This document shows, piece by piece, positions 56,120 through 64,000 of a stretch of 64,000 nt of DNA. Numbering within the stretch: the stretch's first letter is position 1; the number at the start of each line of letters is the position of its first letter. Source of the stretch: Malaya genurostris. Lineage: Eukaryota; Arthropoda; Insecta; Diptera; Culicidae. The notes below the pieces were generated by a model that worked only from the letters and a program-made list of their open reading frames with translations, was not told the DNA's origin and ran no database searches. The translations under genes were made by a program, and so were the position numbers. The DNA lies in the NCBI RefSeq assembly GCF_030247185.1, contig NC_080571.1, positions 8,181,001-8,245,000 of the forward strand, read 5' to 3'.

Positions 56120-59100
56120 CCCGTAACTCCGGTGCCGATTCATCGAGAATAAAAAAAAAGGATGAAAAAAACTGTCTCCGTTTGGAAGAAATTAGCCATC
56201 CGAGTGTAAAATAGGTGTATCGGGTGGCACTTTCATTGGATTATCACCTGAGTGCATCGACCGAGCCACGATAAGTGTCCTTCAGTCAGCAAAAAAAAAA
56301 CAAGGACCGAGGGAAGCTGTGGCTATTTGCAAATGGTGCATTCCGCTACTGATTCGGTGGTCGGTCGGTAGCGTTAACAGGGCGTTAAACGTCAGACCGT
56401 ATGTGTCCTGATCCACACGACGGCTACCGGCGGCGATGGTGTTTTTTTTTCCCCGCAATTGATGTTCGGGTGAGTAGGAAAATGTGTGCGGTGCATGCCA
56501 CCAAATGCTATCATCACCAGGCCGCCAGTTATTCACCGTGGATTCACAGGCGAACGAGGGTCCTTTCTGCAACCGTACATGAATGGCTGGACGGTTATGG
56601 TGCGTGAAACTGGAGCACCGGCAGCAGGACGAACGAACGAGCGAGAGAGCGAGTGCATTTTCACGCATTTGAATAATCATCGCAATAATAGCGTTTCGTC
56701 ACCTCGGTCACCGCACAACCCTTTGGACGACGCTACGGCTCTCCGTCAATGAGTGTGTAAACATGATACATACAAAGTGCCTCCGGTGCTGGACAGGACC
56801 AGCTGACTAGGTCCCACTCCAGAAAACGTTTTTTTTTCTGTGTTGTTGTATTTCTCGCTACCAGAGCTGTTGCCTTTCTTCCCGCATAAATACATGTTAT
56901 AGCAACTGGATAGGCCTACATTTTCCTGCTGCTGCTCCATTTCTGGTTGAACCTGGGGATCATTACACCGGCATAGTCATCCGAGCGGAGGGTGAAAACT
57001 GAGTCAAAGGCTATTATATCCATTAGAAAGTTGCCGGCGTAAGTGCCTGTTGGTGGTAGCATTCCGATAAAAACCGAGAAACCCAGAAATGGGCACTTGT
57101 TCTCAGCTGCTGTGGTTTTCCCTTCGACGACTTCTGTTCTGGGGTGGTGCGTAACATGTGCGTGCGTGTGTTTGCAGTCGAAAAATGCTAGGGGATGTGT
57201 ATTGTGCATCTTCGTTGGATTTGTTTTGATTCTTCGCTTCTGCCGGCTGACGGTTTGTTTACTCTGTTGATTGGCTCTCACTGGGTCAGTTGCGTGTTGC
57301 GAAGGAAAAATTGAACAACATTTGAAAAGAAGCAATCCTTCGCGTTTCTCCCCATACCTTGTTGGATCCGCCAACGTCCGTCCGTCCGTCGATCCGGCCA
57401 TCAAAACAGCTTAATCTATGATTTATCAGTGTGCTTTATTTATCTCATTAGACGACTATAATGTTCATCCGAGAGGCCGGGGCAGAATGGCAGAACCTCG
57501 TGCCACCGTAATAAACCTATCATTACTCGTTCAATTTACTGCGAAGTTACTCGTGTTAGGAAAAGTTTTCCCCCTCCTGAAGTGGTCGTCCTGTTGGTGA
57601 TGCAACCCGAAGAAGCTCTCCTAATGAGCTTCTAGTCGATTGACTGACCGGTTCGAAGTGTGGGGCGGTAAGAAATCCTGCCTTATTTATGTGCTTAATA
57701 AATCTTTTTATTATTAATAAAAATATTACATTCGGAACGTTTGCCGGGGCTGGTTCAATCAATAGTACACCAATTTGTATGGACTGGTACTGATTAGAAA
57801 ATTGCCACTACTTCTCGAACGAGCCAGTGTTTGTCTGTATGGGAGTATAGATTGAATGAGTGACGCCACATCCGCTTTCAATCAATGCCAAACAGTTATT
57901 TTCTCGTTCAACCCACGGCGTTGGTGCGGCTCTGGTGTGACAGAGACCGATGATGATAATGATGATTGCGATAGAGATCATCGTCTGCTCGCTTCGCTTT
58001 CTGTTGAATCGTTCATCAAAGAGAGATTTTATAGATTTATCCGTGCTCGGTTTTTGGGTTTCGAATGTGTGACATAAGTAAACTCAAGTACATATGTCGA
58101 AACACACTCACACACACACACACCCAGCTAAGTATACGCATCCAACCGCGCGCAGTGGCGTGTTAAATCAAGTCAATCAAGTAAATAAACACGACGGCTC
58201 TGATAAGCATCATCAGCCCACTCGTGCGACGGCGGCGGCGGCATCGGCGGCTGCGGCTCACGGTGATATCATTAGAGTCAATTCAGGAGATTTGAAACGG
58301 CCTCCGGAGGATTGATTGAATTTGGTTGACTCGTCAATTGCGCCGTTATCCGTTATCCGCTCGCACACGAGAAAACGCACCAGGTTAGGGAAGGAAGGAA
58401 GGAAGAAACGGGGTTAGGAATTTGGTGTGTGGGATTCGCACAGTCAGATCCCGCCAGGATCCGAACAATAACAAACGCCACATGTTGTCTGCTGTCGTCT
58501 GCTTTCTTCTTGTCCGCAGTCAGGGAGTGATCGTTGTCGTTGTCTTCGATTTTCAACTTCAAGTGTTTCCCCGCATCTCGGCCTTTTTTTTCGCTTTCCT
58601 CCTCCTGCTCTCCTCGGACTGCCCCGACTGAGACACGGTACTCAGCTTGTGGTACAAGGAGACAAAACACATCGATAATCCACCGGCACGCAATGACTAC
58701 TGCTTCTTTACATGCAATCATCCCGTGCAAGTCTCCGAGAGAGTGGAAATCGAAGACAGACGGACAAAAACCTTTTCGGATTCGTGGCTGCTTTTTCTTG
58801 CCATTTGACAACGACACAAGCAGCAGCCACGGGGGAAGTGAATCAAGTGGTGTCATTCCCCCGCCGTCAACTACTCGGATTCGGTTGTCGTGACGCAACG
58901 GGTGGTGCGCATTATGGGTTTCTGCTTGGTTGCGTGCGTCCCGGCTCCGTACACGAACCCGTCAATATTTCCCCCGCCGTATTGTGGGAGAATTAAGCCG
59001 GGATCGATACACAATTCTCCCGTCTGCAGCGTATCAAAGAGATTCCAAAGCTACATCAAACAAAAATCAAGAAACTAATAACGAGACGCTTCTCTTCCCA

Positions 59101-61090
59101 TCATTTTTTTTTGTGTGTCTAATTAATGTCAAATTCCGGTCTTGCCATGCTACTCCAATAACATGCGATCGTCAGTCCGTGTTCGTCACCCGGAACCCGT
59201 TCGTTCGATCATTCGTTTGGTGTGAAGAAATTCAATTTCCGAACGATCACACTCACTCATACACACTAATTCACTTTCAATCATTCTCACATTTCCGATT
59301 GCTGCTGCACCGCCGCCGCAACATCAACAGGCCCGAACGCATCGGAAATGGTGATTTGATTTTCGTTCGCGTTCGTCACGTTGGCCACAAAAAAAAAACG
59401 CGCCCACAGACAACAACAAAAAAGTCGGAGTCGGACAGAATGCGGAAGTTTCAATTAAGACTAATGATCGTGACCCGTTTGCGTCTCGGTTTCCCCAGCG
59501 GCGGTCCAAGTACCCCCTGAACCGAAGAATGTGCAATACAAAATTCTAAGAGCAAGTAAAAGCCGTATAGCGCACTTTGACAGTTGCAAAAGATCGATGC
59601 TCAGAATTGTTGTGGGGAGGAAAAATGGGAATAGATTTGGTAAGAGAAAAACTGTTGCGAAACCACCAGCAGGCAGACAAACCGCCGAGCACAGCCAATC
59701 GAAGCCGAAGCCGAGGGCCGGCTAAAAATAACTCGTCTCCACACTATACAAAAACCCCAACCGCCGATTCGTTTTTATTAGTGACAGGTTCACTATTGTT
59801 CGGTGTCACACCGCCCAAGATCTCTAATAACAGGTGTAATCTGTAGTTTATTTATTTCTGCTCTTTTATTGCCGCTACTAGTCGCTACTTCGGGCCGCGA
59901 CGACGATGCCTGGTCGCTATTTATATCGGATGTAGACAGACGCATATTGGGGATCCTTTCAGAACCCCGCCGTGCCGTGGCCAGCCACAGACAATAAAAT
60001 TCAATTTAACTTGCTTTCGAACAAAATTTTGATCGCATTTTTACACTCGATTGTAATCCCACGGGGGAGAAATCGCTCGGCCGATCGTCGCTCGGTGACA
60101 AACGGTTGCCACGCCGTGAGCCGCTTAAAATATTTTCCTCCTCCTTCGCCACCACCGAGGTCCATCCGAGCTCCTCGGGTCGGGACTTTTCAACCAACCA
60201 ACCAGCTATGACAGGATCAGGAGGACGAGGGTGGTTAGGAGGCTGACCGGAGATAAGACCTTGTTCCAGAGAGGATCGACGCGAGGAGCGATAATTTCAA
60301 CGGCACGTTTCGTTCCGATAAAATACCGCACACCGAGATTGCGCCTGGCTGCAGGTGTTATTTGATACCGATTCTCCTAATAGATTAATTATTTGTCAAT
60401 TAAATCATAACTTATGATTCTAGGAATCTGCAGAGAGCCTCCGGCGTCTTCTTCAAGCCGAACGCCGGACGATCCGAACACACCAAAAAAGTGCAAGGTG
60501 ATATTGATTTATACAATTGTTTGCAAACAGTCAGCTGAGAAGAAAACGGAAATTAATAACATCTTGCCGTGAGTGTGCAACTGTTTCGGTTTTTCTCTGT
60601 GTGCTGCGTCGGTGATCGGTGCATATATTACTACTAGTAGCTCGAGTCGAGAGTCTCGAGAGATGGCCAGCCAACGAAGTGTGTGTGTGGACCATAGTAC
60701 GACGACAACAACAACAACAGCGAAAAAAAAACTGGCAAATAAGCACAAGCACCCGGCACATCGTTTGTTTATTTTTCCAAAACCCGATTCTCGCGCTTGA
60801 CACCACCGGGAAGGGCGAACACGCGAGATGCAGTCCGATGGCGAATGGGGGCGACGGCGGCGGCGGCGACGGCGACGGTAACGGCACTGCAGGCTACCCA
60901 CCCGTGAGAGGTTGGTGTTAAATTACAAAATAATAAACATTATCACGGGCAATTATTGATTAATTGCCGTAGCGAGGGCTTAATTAGTGGTGGACAACTG
61001 GATGCGCCTCGTGATTGTCGAGGCTGTGGCGGCGATTTTCGACGATTGGCGGGATCAGACCGCACTGGTGGAGTTTGCTATTTTTTTTTA
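56120..61090. other. GC-richer low-copy block F
   Basis: Repeat-poor. Contains CGTCCGTCCGTCCGTCG (57377-57394), (CA)n (58099-58123), GGCGGCGGC tract (58230-58245), (GGAA)n (58393-58406) and ACAACAACAACA (60708-60719). AT-rich clusters lie at 57682-57735 (TTTATTATTAATAAAAATAT), 60380-60420 and 60921-60993 (TTATTGATTAATTGCCGTAG). Frames of 162, 181 and 196 residues are found here, but each overlaps another frame and has simple-sequence composition. No protein family is seen. Confidence 0.5.
60838..60903 (+). CDS. Possible first coding exon (Gly/Asp-rich)
   Basis: 22 codons from ATG: MANGGDGGGGDGDGNGTAGY then PP, followed at once by GTGAGA, a good splice-donor match in phase 0. An initiator-like AGTCAGC lies about 300 bp upstream (60528-60534), and the AT-rich block 60921-60993 would then start the intron. 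All of this could be chance in a GGC-rich tract. Reading on without splicing ends after VRGWC. Function unknown. Confidence 0.15.
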
Positions 61091-61202
61091 TCTTAAGTGG
61101 CAAGATTATGAAAATGATAGCTTTCCGGGATGGTACAAGAATAACGGATGCTCAGAATTCTAGGAATTTCAGCAGTTATTATTTGTTATTAAAAAAAATG
61201 CC

Positions 61203-61330
61203 CTTCTCGAAGACGGGTATAGCGTGATGGGTAAGTCGATTCCGTATACGCTGCCCACCTGGGTTCGATTCCCAACCCTCCACAACAGGTTCATAAAATT
61301 TTTCTGGCGAATGAACTCAAGTTGAAAGCC
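61203..61330 (+). mobile_element. tRNA-derived SINE
   Basis: Clear polymerase III split promoter. A box: TATAGCGTGATGGGTAAGTC. B box within a paired T arm: TGGG, TTCGATT, CCCA. This is followed by a short body CAGGTTCATAAAATTTTTCT then GGCGAATGAACTCAAG. The AATTTTTCTGGC body is characteristic of mosquito tRNA-type SINEs (recalled, not checked). A diverged copy lies at 2490-2590 on the opposite strand. No adjacent poly(A) or target duplication was defined. Confidence 0.65.
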
Positions 61331-61369
61331 GATAATCTATAATCGAAACAAAAAATTATTTCTCGACAT

Positions 61370-62520
61370 CAATCGAAATGACGAGTTGCTTCTCGGGGCA
61401 TTCCACGCAGAATCAGCCATCCAAATTTTTCTTTCATCTAACTATTTTTTTCGGTAAAGAACCCGAAAATATTCGACACGTATTTTTTTATATCAATATG
61501 GTACGTGGAATTTTCGAGATATGATTTTTTGAAATTTCGCGTTTACAAAAAAGAGCCTTTCCTCAACAGGCTATATTGTAAAATCTAATAAAGATACAAA
61601 AATTAGTCCAAGACATGAAATTGTTCGATTAGTTTCTACCCCCACCGGGTTCGTACATCAAAAAAATTAGGAAAATTTGCCGGAAAAGTGGGAAAGATCC
61701 AAAAAATTGTTTTTTATGGACAATGGAATTTTCCGTTGAAAAAGTCACCAATGCTTGCTAGATCTACAATTGATGTTCGGCGCGCAAGGAGATGCTCAGT
61801 ATTTCGCCGTCGAAGAAAAGAATACTAGATCGTTGGAAAATCGTTTGGCGCGTAACGAGTAGTTTTGGGTGGAGATTTTACATGCATGATTGATTCGTCA
61901 TTCGGAAACACGTGCCTAATAGGGTATCAACATCATTACTTGCCAAATGACCTTATGGTGGAATGCACATGACTGTTTTAGCTATACCGTAATCAGAAGC
62001 AAAAGTTCGATTTTTTTACGTATCAATGATAGGATTCTGCTGTTGAAATAATGAGTTCAGATCAAAATATTTTCCTGGCATTTAGCATGCTGAAGTTTGT
62101 TCAGCCGATTCGGGTAAGTTTTCAAGAGTGGTTTAATTCAAAACGGTCTGCTTAGGATGCTATTCATGACATTTGTAAGCTGCGTACGCCAAATCATTTC
62201 ATTTTCCGAACTTTGGATTACTTGACGAATTACCATATGCGAATCGTGAATATCATATCTGAAGGAGAAATCGTGGCATGTAAGAACCATTAGTTGTGAG
62301 ATCTGCTGTTTTGTACATTGGCTTTAACGATAAGAAGAATACTGGTATAATCATACCTCATGTTCACTCCGCTAGAACAGAAAATTGAATTTCAGGACTG
62401 AATACTAAGCAAAACGATGTGGTGGCTCGACGAATGAAAGGCCTTTTGATACAATTCTTGAACGAATCCAGCGTTCATGTCAAAGTTAATGGACACAATA
62501 TTAAATAAAAGGGTAATTTG
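61370..62520 (+). pseudogene. Decayed coding-like region, family not recognised
   Basis: Several plus-strand segments read like protein between stops: DLQLMFGAQGDAQYFAVEEK (about 61760-61820), SSDQNIFLAFSMLKFVQPIR (62053-62112), DAIHDICKLRTPNHFIFRTL followed by DYLTNYHMRIVNIISEGE (about 62155-62280), LYIGFNDKKNTGIIIPHVHS, and VVARRMKGLLIQFLNESSVH (about 62420-62480). A GTAAGT/CTTAG pair at about 62114-62155 could be a 42-nt intron joining two of them in frame. It may be a degraded gene, retrocopy or transposon protein. It may also be coincidence in AT-rich DNA. Confidence 0.2.
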
Positions 62521-62811
62521 AACTTTCGAATGTCCAAGAATTTTTCATTTTATCGCTAATTCGTTAATCGAAAATTGATCCTGTCATTATCATGCTACGA
62601 ACATTCATCTAACACGACTAAGTAATATCACTAGCGGTGAAGCAGGTTATGGACAACCGTTCAAAACCAATTTATTACTTTCGATAATCCCTACGGATTT
62701 GCTATAAAATTTTTCAACGTCTTCAGTACAAGTAAGTCTTAACATGCAATGCCAAACAACAATCTCCGAGGGCTGCTTTTGGAAATTTGTGGGATCAATT
62801 TAAAGTACACA
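62521..62811. other. Spacer, nothing recognised
   Basis: Short AT-rich stretch between the coding-like region and the next repeat. Confidence 0.4.
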
Positions 62812-63085
62812 GCAAAAAATTATGAAAATTATAGCTGACACAAATCGACATATAACTCAATTTATAAGAACGTAATTCGTAAAATAACTGAATTTTACAA
62901 GAATGATTCAAATATTTGTCAACATTCCAAGCAGGTGTGTAAATTTACATGTTTCAACAATTAAAAATATGTCAGAATGCATTAAATATGTGTTATATCA
63001 GCTGTATAAATGAGACATTTTTGACGCTCGAATATGTCGGTCACAGAAGACGTAAATTTACACGATTTTTTCTAGGTGTGTATTT
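62812..63085. repeat. Dispersed GACGTAAATT repeat, subfamily a, copy 3
   Basis: Left end CACAGCAAAAAATTATGAAA. Right end, in reverse complement, CACACCTAGAAAAAATCGTG. Both start CACA and run into an A tract, suggesting short degenerate inverted ends. The interior matches 51303-51690 and 8040-8178 (CGCTCGAATATGTCGGTCAC then AGAAGACGTAAATTTACACG). Confidence 0.6.
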
Positions 63086-63114
63086 ATCTTGGTCATTTCT
63101 TTTCCATCCATCTG

Positions 63115-64000
63115 TTTATTTGTTTATTTAGGAGCAAGGGAAAAGCCCGCAGGAGCTGAGATTTTTGTTCTCCTTCTCCAGCAGGCATAAAACCTTCTCA
63201 TCTTTTGTATCTTTGTAAACTACAAAGCTAACTAACAACTATTGATATCGTCTAATTATCTTAATAAAACTAGCGGGAAAAGATTCGAAGAAAACGGGTT
63301 TTAAGGAAGTTACGAGATAAATTGAATTCAAATTCATCAGAGCAAGTATTGAATACGCAAAACATACTCGAAAACGGTTCATTAAAGCCATAGTTAGTTC
63401 TAGCACGAGTAATTCTGAGAAAGGGATTAAACCGCAAATTACGCTGATGAATGTCAAAACTTAGCTGTTGTAGGAGATCTGAACAATCAATTCGAGATTG
63501 GATGAGGTCCGCGACGAAAACAGCTTTCAGTGTATCACGGCGGACAGTTAGCAAATCGAGGTGTACGAGCCTACATCGATTTTCGTAGCTTGAAAGAATC
63601 AAATGGATCTCTCCAGGGCAGGCGACGCAAAGCGAAACGAATGAACTTGCGCTGGACAGCTTCAATGCGCAGCTTATCAGTTTGGTAATATGGTGCCCAA
63701 ACAACAACAGCATACTCCAGTGTAGAGCGAACTAAAGCGCAATATAATGATTTTAGGCAGTATATGTTATTGAAACTTTTTGAGATGCGAAAGATGAAAC
63801 CTAGCATCTTTAATGCCTTAGGGAGGGTATATTCTATGTGATCTTTGAAACTAAGTTTTGAATCCAATAACACTCCTAGATCCTTAATTGATGTCTCCCG
63901 TTTTAGTACAGCTTGCGAAATATTGTAATCATACATGGTCGTGGTTCGTTCACGAGAGATGGAGATAACGGAGCATTTAGAGGCATTCATAACCATTCTG
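63115..64000 (-). mobile_element. Non-LTR retrotransposon, 3' end, continues past window
   Basis: Minus-strand LINE. The 3' untranslated region runs from about 63269 down to a tail of TAAATAAACAAATAAACAG at about 63113-63131, the simple-repeat tail usual for these elements. The coding part begins beyond base 64000, so the 5' part is outside the window. Jockey/CR1-like group by the style of its C-terminal reverse transcriptase region. Orientation is opposite to the neighbouring SINE. Confidence 0.8.
63270..63996 (-). pseudogene. Reverse transcriptase C-terminal region, frameshifted
   Basis: Copies LINE RNA into DNA in intact relatives. Visible: NASKCSVISISRE, IKDLGVLLDSKLSFKDHIEY, MLGFIFRISKSF, SLYCALVRSTLEYAVVVWAP and AVQRKFIRFALRRLPWRDP, the post-catalytic thumb/connector region of insect non-LTR polymerases. 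The catalytic FADD-type motif lies upstream, outside the window. After RRLPWRDP a frameshift near 63600 moves to YENRCRLVHLDLL and continues through RTNYGFNEPFSS to FLRIFSR and a stop at about 63270. At least one lesion, so inactive unless it is a sequencing error. Confidence 0.82.

Noticed and set aside
56916..57404. 162-residue minus-strand frame
   Set aside because: No family, low-complexity His/Thr stretch from ACACAC sequence, and overlaps a plus-strand frame.
58353..58898. 181-residue minus-strand frame in block F
   Set aside because: Overlaps 119- and 94-residue frames on the plus strand. Simple-sequence composition and no domain.
58930..59520. 196-residue plus-strand frame, the longest in the window
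   Set aside because: Arg/Ser/Thr-rich with poly-Phe and KKK runs from T and A tracts. No recognisable domain, and overlapped by frames in two other phases.
1..64000. CRISPR array, prokaryotic operons, riboswitches, phage or viral genes
   Set aside because: Direct repeats here are minisatellites and MITEs with no spacer regularity. There are no ribosome-binding-site-led gene strings and no viral protein motifs.

Overview
Animal nuclear DNA, most likely from a dipteran and probably a mosquito. The clues are decayed IS630-Tc1-mariner elements with mosquito-typical DD37E transposases, short tRNA-derived SINEs, many small terminal-inverted-repeat elements (MITEs), a 5'-cut non-LTR retrotransposon, and long (GT)n, poly(C) and trinucleotide tracts. 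The species is inferred from these families; nothing in the window proves it. There is no operon structure and no bacterial or viral gene. I found no recognisable cellular protein-coding gene in the 64 kb. The only sequences I can assign to protein families are transposase and reverse transcriptase relics, and all of these are broken.

Layout: the window alternates between two kinds of DNA. Six GC-richer, low-copy-looking blocks (about 3.1-5.9, 12.2-17.4, 23.0-28.5, 36.0-38.6, 48.4-51.3 and 56.1-61.1 kb) contain CAG/GAC/TCA microsatellites, short poly(C) runs and AT-rich clusters of TAAT/TTTAT motifs. They look like intergenic or large-intron sequence, possibly regulatory. Between them lie AT-rich compartments (1-3.1, 5.9-12.2, 17.4-23.0, 28.5-36.0, 38.6-48.4, 51.3-56.1 and 61.1-64 kb) in which almost all the repeats sit.

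Mobile elements with ends or coding relics: an irritans-type mariner (34130-35417) with 29-bp-class TIRs, TA target duplication and several frameshifts; a rosa-like DD41D mariner (32584-33512) with a large internal deletion; a DD37E mariner (54278-55601) with near-perfect 29-bp TIRs; three more truncated DD37E copies (19337-20118, 39340-39810, 40438-41000); and a non-LTR retrotransposon 3' end running off the right edge (about 63115-64000, minus strand).

Non-coding repeat families seen more than once: (1) a MITE with CACTGAGGTC termini filled by a tandem CGCATAA-type minisatellite, three copies of different lengths; (2) elements built of TTTCGCCGAAAG-like words, about six copies; (3) a family carrying an internal tRNA-Thr-like sequence; (4) another tRNA-derived SINE; (5) families marked by GACGTAAATT, by CTTCGACTCATCAGTGC, and by a shared segment at 19.2 and 40.2 kb. 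One MITE is nested inside another at 7.4-7.8 kb. Two degenerate hammerhead-ribozyme-like cores sit near 19.03 and 20.74 kb.
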